The notes under the pieces: model-generated
Told to the model about the DNA's origin: nothing
Seen by the model: only the letters and a program-made list of their open reading frames with translations
Database searches by the model: none
Position numbers and translations under genes: made by a program
Part shown: positions 19,740 through 29,212 of the stretch, piece after piece
Layout of the letters: every line of letters starts with the position of its first letter
Position numbering within the stretch: the first letter of the stretch is position 1
NCBI GenBank assembly: GCA_006384855.1
Contig: VCJN01001527.1
Span: 183,721-247,720 of the forward strand
Length of the DNA: 64,000 nucleotides
Source of the DNA: Tetraselmis striata
Lineage: Eukaryota; Chlorophyta; Chlorodendrophyceae; Chlorodendrales; Chlorodendraceae
Reading direction: 5' to 3'

Positions 19740-21576
19740 TTTTTTACAACGTCTAGTATACTACATCCACTCGCTCAGACTGAGGTGCTCTTAGGACCTG
19801 CCATCTCTAACCACAGTGGGGAACACCAAGTGTTGTCACAGCTCAAGCTATCGGCCATCCTCCTATGTTTCCTAGCCCCTCCGTCCTCCTTCCAGTGGGC
19901 TTTAGCTAAGACAGCAATGCCCCCCTGCTGTCCCTACCTAATAAGTCAGAACCATCCCATCTAGAGCTCAGCATGCACGCTAAGGCAGCGAGAGGCGTCC
20001 CGCCTGCTGCTTCCGAGGTGTGATGGGGGAGGGGAGCTAATAACCGGAATAGCTGCATGGTGCTTAGTATTTATGTACCGCTGAGCCGGCTAGCTTGGTG
20101 GGGTGGGGGCTACAATGCCCTCCATCTCTTATATATTTGGCACTGTATATTGCGTTTAATGGAATGATCACTCCATCTCGTGCATGTACCAAGCCCGCGG
20201 GTCGAGCGATGCACTGTCTGTAGTACTTGCATGGAAAGTGTTGGTAAATTCGAAAACATGCATTCCGGGCGTATCGGCTAGAAACGTCCGTAGTTCTTGG
20301 GTTGAGGTGCTGGTAGTCGCGGGCGTGCGTCCGGCTTGGGGTTGGGTCCCTTGCCGGCGGAGGGTATATATCCACAGACGGCCCAGCTGCAGCTGTAAGG
20401 GGTTCCTTCGGCGCGGGGGGCGACGGGGGCGGTGAGCCTCTGCCGCGAGCTGGGCCACGCGGGACGCCTGGTCTGGTGTGCTGGTTGTGGAGGGTTGCTC
20501 GAGGGGGCGGTGGCCTCCGAGGCCTCTCCTGTCGCGGTTGGTGGGCCGCTTGTAGCCGGTAAGTTGGTGGTGGTGGGAGCTCCCGGAGGAGCTGGCTGTG
20601 GCGCATCGCCGACTGGTCGGCTGCAGTCGGCGCCGGTTGGTAAATAGTCGCGATATTCTCCCGCCCATACATGTGCATGGTACTGGCTGCGACTAGCTTC
20701 GCGTCAGATCCCGTGTTAGTGGCGAGTCCGGCTCTACTCACCCCTGCTGGAGCGGCGGCAACCGGTATAGGGGCGCGTCGGGTTACCGCCCGGACGTCTT
20801 GAGTTGATGTGTGTGCCCCGAGTTTGGGGCCGAGGGTGCGGATCGGGTTCAGAGACATACGGCTGCGCGACCATGTCGACCCCCGTCGCACGGTTGCGGG
20901 TCGCCAGATTGCTGAATAGCAAGGCGACTTGTGTGGCACAGTCGGTACCAAAGGGAAGATCAATTGGCGGGGGTTGGCGGGACTGGCGGCTCAAAGGGCG
21001 GAGGAGACGGCGGACAACATGTGGGAGTCGGGTGCCTGTGAATTTTTTCGCGGCAATGGTTGTTGGGATCTTTGGGGGTTGGGCTCTGCCGCTGCGCGGC
21101 GCATCGGTAGTGGCGGCGACCGCGGCCTCCTAATGCTCTTCGGGTCTGTTGATGTTCATGTTGGCTATTGTGATAGTCTCCTGCGGAGCCTGCTCTTCCC
21201 GCCTCTGTGGGCGCTGGCCGGCAGTTGGCCCGGGGCGGGCAACAGATGGAATTTTGGTGCCTGCGATGTGTTTTGCAGCGATGGCTGTTCGGATCTTGAG
21301 AGGTTGGGTCGTGCCGCCGCGCGGCGCATCGATAGTGGCGCCGACAGCGGCCTTATGTTGCTCCCCATGTCTGGTGATGTCCATGATGGCTGTAGTGATG
21401 GTCTCTGCTTGTGGAGCATGCTCTTAACGCCTTTGTGGGCGCTTGCCGGCAGTTGGCATGGTGCTGGGTCGTCCGGTCGTCGGGCTGTCCACCGTTTCAC
21501 AAGAGTACACTATCATCACCAGCAGAGCCGCGCCGGCTCGCGCGGATTTAATACATACGCAGTACTTTGCCCATTG
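19740..21576. repeat. Repeat-rich insertion between two parts of gag
   Basis: About 1.8 kb without a recognisable protein. It contains two tandem copies of a 225-base unit (about 21017-21241 and 21242-21466). Because 225 is divisible by three, open frames run through it on both strands, so the 305-codon plus-strand frame at 20929-21846 is probably not a gene. A proline-rich minus-strand frame (20963-20064) is also unassigned. It may be a hypervariable gag segment or another element inserted in gag. Confidence 0.55.
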
Positions 21577-21880
21577 TCATGGGCCGGCGGGAAAGTGAGA
21601 AGTCCTACTGTTGACGATGGCCAGTGCCATGAGAAAATTCGATGTTGCGTGGCGCGGGGCTGCCAGGAGAATCATCTGACGGGTGCCTTTGCCCTTGGTG
21701 GTGTCGAAGTAGCCGGCGCTGCCGAGAGAGATCTTGATGGCTTGAGCGTTGTTCCGCGTAGAGATGGTGTCGCCCCAGATGGGGACGTTCTTGAGGTCGA
21801 GTGTCGGCTTCACTGCATCCGGCTTGATCTGCTGGATGTCACCTGAGTCACTGTCTGATGCAGCACCGTCCAGGCTGAAG
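21577..21880 (-). pseudogene. Probable N-terminal part of copia gag
   Basis: A minus-strand frame reads KPTLDLKNVPIWGDTI, AIKISLGSAGYFDTTKGKGT and LAAPRHATSNFL. Its position just after the 5' LTR and leader fits the gag N-terminus. It does not connect to the gag core at 19708 because of the intervening repeat region. Homology was judged by position more than by motif. Confidence 0.45.
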
Positions 21881-22249
21881 GCGTCGTCATAACTGGTATC
21901 ATCACGGAAGTCAGGTGGGGGTGGAACGCTGCCATGGTCCGTCTTGATCGCACTCTTCCGAGCCAGATTGCTTGGCTAAGGGGGCGTTCATCATGCCAGT
22001 GGTGATGCTGGTCGGTAGACATTTTGGAAGGATGGCGCACTTGTGCTGGAAGATATATAACTGTAGTAGGGGTGGGCGGGTGGGAAGAAAATCTCGTCGC
22101 ACTACGTCGCTGTCGACCGTCGAAAGCTGTAGAGGGTCGAGATTCACGCAGGTTGACGCCTATGGCAGGCGTCGAGCCGTCGAGCACGGGGCAAGACGTC
22201 GAACCAAAGGAGGGAGATTGTCGAAGTGATGCTTGAGTGGGTCTGTCAC

Positions 22250-22272
22250 CGGGGGGGGGGGGGGGGGGGGGG
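22250..22272 (+). repeat. Poly-G run in the copia leader
   Basis: About 23 consecutive G residues between the 5' LTR and the gag N-terminal frame. It is typical of the G/C homopolymers scattered through this window. Confidence 0.95.
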
Positions 22273-22478
22273 AGTCTGCGAGAGTCGGCGTGCACGCGGC
22301 GAATCACGTCGAGTGCCAGCAAGCAAGATGCAAACTGGGAAGGCAAAGGGTTGCTGTGAGCCGTGGGCGATGGACGAAAGGTAGTCGCTGTCGCCGTAGT
22401 GATGGATGAGTGGCACTGTCATTGGAGAGAGTAGGTGAGTCGGGACTTTCTGGGAAGAGCAGTTGACTGAATTTACAT

Positions 22479-22990
22479 GAGCCGAGGCTGGCAATTTATA
22501 CCAGCCGGCTAGGTGTCGATTAGGGCAGACACCGCTCCATCAAAGAAGGCAATCTGGCAAAGAAGTGTAAGTGCCGTACACTGGTTTGGATTACAAAAGC
22601 GTGAGCAACAAGAGCCTACCGCGTAGTACAACGTCACGAGCAACTTCAATAAAGCTGCTTGAAGCCCACGCGAGAATGAGCACCGCCTCCGTCTTCATGT
22701 CTTGAGTCTTGTGGAGTTGGCGGTGCGACCGACACCGCTGCGCGAAGGCGCGCATGCGGAGTCATCACCGTGAAGTGCGGACCGACGGGCGAAGATAGGT
22801 GCTGAGAAACTGCCTCGGACGGTGCCGCGGGTGACTCGGGGATGCGCGCCGGCGGTGGTGTGGCTATAGCATCTGGTAGTCGTACATGTTAGGCACATGT
22901 ACGGCAGCCAGCACTTCACTGGAAAATGCGGAATTCAGAGAGAGAGAATGCGGATTCAGGGTACCGGGCGGGGGTACCCTTGGTCCAACA
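22479..22990 (-). repeat. 5' LTR of the copia element
   Basis: This is the full-length copy of the LTR (about 512 bases), ending TGTTGG on the minus strand at 22990. Next to its inner end the minus strand reads CTCATGTAAATTCAGTC, which does not match the common initiator-Met primer site, so the primer tRNA is unknown. Confidence 0.82.
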
Positions 22991-23156
22991 CTGCTTGTAT
23001 CTGCTTCGTGGTATAGTACAGGTACCGTCATTATTGTTGCTTACTCCATCAGTACCCGTACTTTCCGCGCATTTTCTCGTAGTCGTCTGTATACTACATC
23101 CCATACCGTACGGGCGCGGCGCTGCAGCAGGTAGGGACGTACAGGTAAGGATTACC

Positions 23157-23377
23157 TGGCAGTGTTTTAGACGGTGATCCAACAGTGTTGGAAATTCCGT
23201 CACTGGCCTCCAATTAGTCTTGCGAAATGCTTCGGCAATTTGCTTGATGACTATAACGGAGCGTCGCCTACCCAGGGCTTTCCGTAACTGGATTGCTGCC
23301 TAAACGGCCGTCGTAGAGACGCTGCAAGGGTTTCACTGGTGCCAGTCCTGTCCCGGGGGCGAAAAAGAAAAAACAAA
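23157..23377 (+). mobile_element. SINE-like repeat, full-length copy with target-site duplication
   Basis: It starts TGGCAGTGTTTTAGACGGTG and ends in an A-rich tail, with AAGGATTACC on both sides (23147-23156 and 23378-23387). The 5' region holds an inverted repeat (TCCAACAGTGTTGGA inside GACGG...CCGTC). No clear tRNA A and B boxes were seen, so the parental RNA is unknown. It lies about 290 bases upstream of the PqiA-family gene. Confidence 0.88.
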
Positions 23378-23661
23378 AAGGATTACCCGTAGGGTATCAT
23401 CGTCCAACTTTTTGTATTTATATAATATGCTGATGCTTGATGACGATGCTGTTTCTGGACGATGATGCTTGATGATGACGATGCTCGTATCTCAGATAAC
23501 CAGCAAACCAGCAAACCCATCATTAATATTCGGGCAAAGCCGCGGGAGATCGTCGCCGTTACGGGCGCATCAGGTCGCGGGAACACGTTCCTTGACGAGT
23601 TCCGGCCCAACCAGAGGAGATCTTCTTCTGCTTCTCGCCACCTGACCCTCACTTTCCCACG

Positions 23662-26154
23662 ATGAGGTCTGTCATAGTCGCAGTTCTGCTGGCGCTGATT
23701 TTGCACATAGCCCCCGTCGCGACCCAGCAGGGCGGTCAGGCGACCGCGACGGATGTGCCGGGTCCTCTGCTGCCGGCCCCGAGGTTCGGCCCTTTCGGCA
23801 ACCTTCCCCCGCTTCGCTTCGGCCTGGGCTTCCCGGGCGGCTGGGAGCTGGCGTATGAAGTGACCACGCCCGTGGTGAGGGGGCTGGACCTACCGCGTGG
23901 CCTTACCCCCGGTGACGACGGGTGGGCCAACTTCACGCTGCCAGCGCCACTGCAAGTCGACTTCGCGGCGTCGTTCTATGCGGTCAACAGCGCCGGCGAG
24001 GAGACGTCCCGCCGTGCGGATGTCAAGTTCCTCGCGGACAACGTGCGGGTGGCGCTGCGAATGCGAACAGCGAACAGCTCCCCGGGCGGCTGCATATCTC
24101 TGGACGAGGCCCTGGTTGAGGTCGGGAATTTCTCTCGAACTGTCAGCTGCAGCGGCAGCGGCGGCTTGGAGGGCGGCGAATGTTCGGCCGGCGAGCGGAG
24201 CGGCCTCGGCGGCGCACGAGCCATCGAGGAGGCGATCGGCGAAACAATCGTATCGTCGCCGCAGGTGGCGCGGTTCGATCGTCAGGGTAGCCGAGAGTGC
24301 GCTCCGACAGGAGCCGCTTATCCTCCTTATCCGCAAGTAGTAGCCGGTGCACTGGAGTCGGTGCCCGCCCCACCTCCCTCGCCCAATACCGACAACACGA
24401 CTGCCAAGCCCGAGCGGCTGGAGCAGGAGGAAGCGTTCTACAGTATCGCCGGTACGGTGCTCGGCACCGTAGTGCTCGCCGTTGTGACCGCCGTCCTTTG
24501 CTGCGGGTGCTGCATGGGCTGCTGCTGCTGGCGCGGTGCAAGGGAGAGCGCGGAGGATAAGGCATTCCTTGACCAGTGCCGCCCGCTGGTGCTGTCGCCT
24601 ACCCTCCCGTTGTGGGTGCGCATCGCTTTCTACGCTGTCGTCGCCGGCAACGTCGGCTTCTTCGTGTCTGCCAACGTCAGCGTGGGCGCTACCATAAACG
24701 TCGACTACATCATCGAAGGCGTCTTCATCAAGAACCCTGCTTTCTATGACTTCTCCTTCCTGGTCACCGCTATAGAGCTCATGAAGGCGGGCATATACTT
24801 GTTGGGGGTCGTCCTCTTGGGCTTCTCAGTCATCTGGCCCTACGTCAAGCTTTTGTGTATGACGGCCATGTTTTCCGTCCCCAGCTCTTGGGTGCGCCCC
24901 AGGCGGCGAGAGGGCATCCTGCAGTGGCTGGACGCACTGGGCAAGTGGAGCATGTTTGACGTGTTTGCGCTCTCTGGCTGCATGGCCCTGTTCTACATTG
25001 AGATCCTTAGCCCCGCAGTTGGGAGCCTATACCCCCTGGGGTACTACGGCATTGTCCTCAGCATGACGCCAATGTGGGGCATGTTTGCAAACCTCATCGC
25101 CCAGATCATCTCTCAGCTGCTGTCCATGTTTACCCTTTGGGCGCACAGCCGCGGGTACATACGCGACTGGCACGAGTTTCACCGATCTAGCGTCACCCCG
25201 GTGGCTGTGCCAGTGGCGGATGCAGTGGAGCCCGGAGATATTGTGGATGGGTTGCAGAAGCCAGACAACAGCGCGCCTGAGGCTTCAGGCGGTCTGCCAG
25301 TACTACCCGACATGCCGGCAGTGGCCGTAATGTCGCAGGAGTTTTGCGGAGCAGGGATGCGTCAAAAGGCCACGGCGTGGGGCAAGGCCCTCACCATCAT
25401 CGGGATCTTGGTCACCATTGCCCTCGTCATCTGCGGCTCCATTCTCACAGGCTTTACTTTCCGCGTGGTTGGCCTGCTGGGCTTGGTGCAGGACATCGCG
25501 GTCCCCGGCTCGTCGACGCGCTTCTTCACACCCTTCTCCATGGTGTCCGAGATGATTCGCTCTGTGGCCGAGGCGGGCATCGGTCTGCAGATTGGCACAT
25601 GGCTGCTCGCAATCGTGATGATTGCATGCGTGCTGTTTGTCCCCGTCTGCCAGGCAGCTGTTCTGCTCGCCATCTGGGCTGTCCCCATGCCACTCACGAC
25701 GCTCAAGGCTATGCTCAAGGCAAACGAGATTCTGGCGTCTTGGCAGTACATGGAGGTCTATCTCATCGCGGTGATCGTGGGCGGTATCCAGATCCCGATG
25801 TTGGCCGACCTGCTCGTCGGCGACTCGTGTGACGGCATCCAGGACCTGCTGGATTGGATGGTGGAGAAGGGCATCATGACCCATGCCACGTGCTTCAGCG
25901 CGGACATCAGAGTCAAGGCTGGTCTGTGGTGCATCTTCATTGGCAGCATCCTCCTGTACACGTGCAGCGTCGCTGTGCGGGAGGCCGCCTTTGAGATCGT
26001 TGGCGCGTACGACCCGTTTGCTGCTGCCCAAGGGCGCCCCCTCACTGTCCACCAGTATAGCTACTACTCCAAGCGCGCACGCGCTCTCAACAGCCTCCGC
26101 CTCATCGAGTTCTGCGGCAAGCCATACGACGGGCTTCACCTAGCAAAGGTATAG
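23662..26154 (+). CDS. PqiA-family multi-pass membrane protein with signal peptide and lumenal domain
   Basis: A single 830-codon frame with no intron, unlike every neighbour. A signal peptide (SVIVAVLLALILHIAPVA) is followed by a soluble region of about 230 residues. Then come a membrane helix with a cysteine cluster (CCGCCMGCCCW) and two paraquat-inducible-protein-A-like halves. The first contains GILQWLDALGKWSMFDVFAL, the family hallmark, and EILSPAVGS. The second contains repeated helices (ALTIIGILVTIALVICGSI, WLLAIVMIACVLFVPVCQA). Bacterial PqiA works with PqiB in envelope lipid transport. The function of eukaryotic relatives with this lumenal extension is not established. The start is the first ATG with a good signal peptide. 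A SINE-like copy lies 285 bases upstream and a tRNA-derived SINE in the probable 3' UTR. Confidence 0.85.
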   Translation: MRSVIVAVLLALILHIAPVATQQGGQATATDVPGPLLPAPRFGPFGNLPPLRFGLGFPGGWELAYEVTTPVVRGLDLPRGLTPGDDGWANFTLPAPLQVDFAASFYAVNSAGEETSRRADVKFLADNVRVALRMRTANSSPGGCISLDEALVEVGNFSRTVSCSGSGGLEGGECSAGERSGLGGARAIEEAIGETIVSSPQVARFDRQGSRECAPTGAAYPPYPQVVAGALESVPAPPPSPNTDNTTAKPERLEQEEAFYSIAGTVLGTVVLAVVTAVLCCGCCMGCCCWRGARESAEDKAFLDQCRPLVLSPTLPLWVRIAFYAVVAGNVGFFVSANVSVGATINVDYIIEGVFIKNPAFYDFSFLVTAIELMKAGIYLLGVVLLGFSVIWPYVKLLCMTAMFSVPSSWVRPRRREGILQWLDALGKWSMFDVFALSGCMALFYIEILSPAVGSLYPLGYYGIVLSMTPMWGMFANLIAQIISQLLSMFTLWAHSRGYIRDWHEFHRSSVTPVAVPVADAVEPGDIVDGLQKPDNSAPEASGGLPVLPDMPAVAVMSQEFCGAGMRQKATAWGKALTIIGILVTIALVICGSILTGFTFRVVGLLGLVQDIAVPGSSTRFFTPFSMVSEMIRSVAEAGIGLQIGTWLLAIVMIACVLFVPVCQAAVLLAIWAVPMPLTTLKAMLKANEILASWQYMEVYLIAVIVGGIQIPMLADLLVGDSCDGIQDLLDWMVEKGIMTHATCFSADIRVKAGLWCIFIGSILLYTCSVAVREAAFEIVGAYDPFAAAQGRPLTVHQYSYYSKRARALNSLRLIEFCGKPYDGLHLAKV

Positions 26155-26304
26155 TTGGTGTAGGCTGGAATCAAGTGGCGATGCAGCGCGGAGAGTGTCG
26201 CGAGATTCAAACTGGGTTTGTAGTTTGATTGTGAGAGTACTGGCATCCTATCCTACGCTGGACACCAGCCCAGCAATCCCATCGGAGCTATACATAGCGA
26301 CCAT

Positions 26305-26583
26305 GTACATTCCTTGTCCGCTCGGTCGAGCGGTGGTCTCTTATTATGCAACAGGTCCCGGGTTTGATTCGTGGCTCTTTCACTATGGGCACTGTGGACC
26401 CAGCGTGTCCCGGGTTTACCTTGTCGGTGCATTAGCCCTTCGGGGTTCAGATGAAGCAATGGTCTAAGGGATATGCCAGACCTACGACTGCAGTTGGCGC
26501 AATAGGTCAAGTTCCGGGGCGGTTTCGGCCGATGGCCCGGGGCGAACTGTGCTTTGCTTTTTTGCGCAAGAACATTGTTGTAA
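26305..26583 (+). mobile_element. tRNA-derived SINE-like element in a 3' UTR
   Basis: A D-arm-like segment GCTCGGTCGAGC (A-box region) is followed 25-30 bases later by CCCGGGTTTGATTCG, a good B-box. The T-arm does not pair well, so this is not a functional tRNA. The tail ends TTGTTGTAAATA, and its TGTAA (26579-26583) is the first poly(A) signal after the PqiA-family stop codon. No target duplication was identified. Confidence 0.55.
26579..26583 (+). terminator. TGTAA poly(A) signal, possibly SINE-supplied
   Basis: First TGTAA downstream of the PqiA-family gene, at the end of the tRNA-derived repeat, giving a 3' UTR of about 430 bases. Confidence 0.5.
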
Positions 26584-26599
26584 ATACACTTACAGAATG

Positions 26600-27376
26600 G
26601 CTGGTCATCTGCGCAAAACAGTGCATCAGGGTTGTCCTTATCATTTTTATTTAGGGGAGGGGGCTCTTTAGCGACTATATGGCGTGACTGGCAACTGCTA
26701 GCTTTGCGAATCATGGTGAATGATGACCTACAACGCGCAACACCCCGCAGGTTGGTAGCATGTACACATATCTCTACATATACATATATATATATATATG
26801 TCATATGTATATGCATATGTGTACATATGCAGTATCATGTATGCATGTGATACTGCTTATGCACTGCACGCCCATGTCTTCCGGGCATAACATTTTTCCG
26901 TTATATTTCCGCGACCTTTTCGTTGGTGTTGTAAAAAATCGCATGCGTTAATTAAGGTGCCTAGCTAAAACATTATGCCCACCGCATGGAATTTTAATTC
27001 GATGCGTCTATCAATGAATTAATATTGATATATGCAATGTATGGATTTTTAGTAGTGCGTTGCTGTGTCGTTTTTAGATGATGAGACCGCCAGGAGCGGC
27101 GGTTTGACGGCGCTATTTCTGCTCAGGCCCCCGCTCAGGCTGCTGGGCTAACAACGAGTCCGCCACTCCCCCCTCACCCACCGTTTCCCGCCTTAGCCAG
27201 CTCCACCCCCGCCGTGCCTCACGGACTCCCACATCTTTGGGTGGTATCTATGCTCTCGCGACGGCGGGTTTGACTGACAGCTCAGCGTACCATCGCGCCG
27301 GTTGGCAGTCCCCCCCCCCCCCCCCGGACCGCACCTCCGTCGCACCTCCTTCCCGGCCGGTATCGGTCACGCCAAG
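26600..27376. other. Intergenic, AT-rich with TA/ATAC microsatellite
   Basis: No gene was recognised. The region 26765-26845 is rich in ATATAC/ATGTATATG words. A C run of about 15 at 27309-27325 lies just upstream of the next start codon and probably falls in the 5' UTR. Confidence 0.5.
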
Positions 27377-28370
27377 ATGGAGCGCGGCGAGCTTGAGCAG
27401 AAGCTGCTGGAGCTGTCGGACCTGAAGGAGAAGGGACTCTTGTCGGCGGAGCATGTCGCCCGCACGACCGAGGAGCTGCTGAAGACGTTCACCCTGCCCC
27501 GGAGGCCGGTGCCAGCGGCGGAGACGAGCGCCCCGGCGTCAGACGCGGGTGGGCAGGAGCACACACCGGGCGCTATCGCGCAGCCTGCGGCGACTCCGGC
27601 CGGCACCCCGGGCCGGACCCCAAGAGGCAAGTCGCGCTGGGAGCGCCTGTTCTGCGGCAACACGCGTGAGGAGGCGGACGCCTTCGTAGCTGCCATGGGG
27701 GTGAAGTACGCCTGGCAGAGCGGCGGCGGGAAGAAGGGCGGGCAGACTAAGAGGTGCCGCACCCACAAGGACTGCGCGAACATGGTGCGCATTTCGTTAC
27801 GCAAGCAGGGCTGGGTGGTGGCCACGACCGGGGATCACTCGTCACTGCCGCCGGAGCTCGCGCGGGGCATTCCTGCCAAGTACAAGGAGGACGTGGACAC
27901 GGGTTGCCATGTGAACAAAACGCCCAAGAACATCCGGAAAGAGCTGATGGAGAAGTGCGCCCCCCCCCCCCCCTCCCCCCCCCTTCCCATCCGCTCCCCC
28001 CCCCCCCCCCCCACATATCTTCTCTCCCCGCACAGCTACGCCGAACTCCCTCAGCTGCTGCCTATAACAACTTGTTTCCCTGGCTGCACGGTAGTCATCC
28101 CGGGCTTCGAGGGTTATAATTTGATGACTAGCCCCGCAAAAACTCGGCTCATTGTCCCCGTCATGACTCCGCCATGCTGAGCCGTCGCTCTGAATGTCCC
28201 TCAGGTATGGCAAGCTGGACGACCTGCCCAGCACGCAGCAGATAGACAACCGCAAGCGCTCCCTCCGGGTCAAAGAGAGCGGTGGCAAGAAACGGAGGAC
28301 GGAGGGCGGCGGCGATGGCCCGGCTGCGACCACCCCAGCTGCCCCGGGTGCAGAGAATGGCGGCATGTAG
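27377..28370 (+). CDS. FLYWCH-like zinc-finger protein, possibly MULE-transposase derived
   Basis: Two exons, 27377-27954 and 28205-28370, joined in phase 2 (GAGAA/GTGCGC to CCCTCAG/G), 247 residues. An N-terminal helix (LEQKLLELSDLKEKGLLS) and a proline/alanine linker precede RCRTHKDCANMVRISLRKQG and WVVATTGDHSSLP. That C-x5-C spacing followed by a WVV...T.GDH block resembles the FLYWCH/MULE N-terminal zinc domain. The C-terminus is basic (NRKRSLRVKESGGKKRRTE), consistent with nuclear location. There is no transposase catalytic domain, so it is either a domesticated DNA-binding fragment or a host regulator. A run of C residues directly follows the donor GT. TGTAA lies at 28560. Confidence 0.55.
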
Positions 28371-28559
28371 AGCACTGCCCCAGGGCCAGCCTCATGATAC
28401 CCCAGGTGGACGTGGCCACGGCTACGAGCCCCCCCCAGCATGGGCGCTGCTCCGCGGTGCAGCAAGTGCCAACACTAGACGCGCGTACTAGAAACCCCCA
28501 CAAGCATTTTGCAGACTTATGTCTGGTGTTTGCCACGGCGCACAGCAGTGGCCAAATTA

Positions 28560-28564
28560 TGTAA
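28560..28564 (+). terminator. TGTAA poly(A) signal of the FLYWCH-like gene
   Basis: About 190 bases after the stop codon at 28370. Confidence 0.55.
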
Positions 28565-28754
28565 TTAAGTACTTAGCCAAGAGGGGCCATCTAGGGCTCC
28601 ACGCCTTGCTGCACGTGCAAAGCAGCGTCACCGTTTGTTGGGTCCGCACTTTGCCGGTGGAAAAGTAGTCCATTCATATCTCCGCTGAGTCAGTCTCGAG
28701 CTTTTACGTATGGTGTATTCCGTTGGTTTCAAGGTGAACAGGCTTTTCTTTCCT

Positions 28755-28759
28755 TTACA
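28755..28759 (-). terminator. TGTAA poly(A) signal of the SRPBCC gene
   Basis: TTACA on the plus strand, about 450 bases past the minus-strand stop at 29213. It faces the signal of the convergent FLYWCH-like gene. Confidence 0.45.
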
Positions 28760-29212
28760 ACAGTCTGCAAAATGGGAGGCCGAATGCGATCATGTACAGC
28801 AATCCCGTACAATCATGTACAACAAGCGTGTACAGCAAGCGTCGAAATTGGTGTGCCGATGCAGACCCGGAATTGGCTTGCTGTCCCCCGGTGCCAATGG
28901 AGAACACAGCTTTGACCACCGCAACAGCCCACCTTGTTCATGCCGTGTGCTCAATTGACAGACGGCTTTTGTTTTGATGAATGCACAGATGAGCCGATGC
29001 GACACTATTCTGTGAGCGAAAATGGTGGATGATTGTGGGTACTGGATGGCACCAGATTTTATATTGCAACCATGTTAAATGAAGGTGGCGGGATGAGTGT
29101 GCTGCGGCCCGTGAACGCCATGCGGCGAGGCTGAGCGCACATGGATGGTGGAGACGATGTGGGCTTCCAAGGAGAATGTCGGTTCCCGAGATGCATGCAA
29201 GACCCGGCTGGT

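Larger units (their letters stand above)
13840..22990 (-). mobile_element. Ty1/copia LTR retrotransposon carrying a DNA methyltransferase, decayed
   Basis: A minus-strand element of about 9.2 kb. The 5' LTR is at 22479-22990, the 3' LTR at 13840-14047 (with internal deletions), and a polypurine tract lies directly 5' of the 3' LTR (complement of 14048-14062). The LTR starts TGTTGG, as is common in copia elements. Order along the element is gag, CCHC zinc knuckle, cytosine-5 methyltransferase, aspartic protease, integrase, reverse transcriptase, RNase H. Integrase before reverse transcriptase identifies Ty1/copia. Frameshifts and stops in gag and from the end of integrase onward make it non-autonomous now. 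About 1.8 kb of unrelated repeat-rich sequence separates two parts of gag. No target-site duplication was found. Confidence 0.93.

Noticed and set aside
20064..20963. A 299-codon minus-strand frame inside the copia element
   Set aside because: Proline-rich, no known motif, and it sits in the repeat-rich block between gag parts. Kept only as part of that region.
20929..21846. A 305-codon plus-strand frame with a 75-residue internal repeat
   Set aside because: It is open because of a 225-bp tandem repeat inside the minus-strand copia element. No recognisable domain, and its antisense is element sequence.
13840..22990. Target-site duplication of the copia element
   Set aside because: The five bases outside each LTR do not match (CTGCT on the right; TCGGG or ACTCG on the left), so none is claimed.
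26311..26385. Functional tRNA gene
   Set aside because: D-arm and B-box are present but the T-stem and acceptor stem do not pair, and the unit continues into a repeat tail. Annotated as a tRNA-derived SINE instead.
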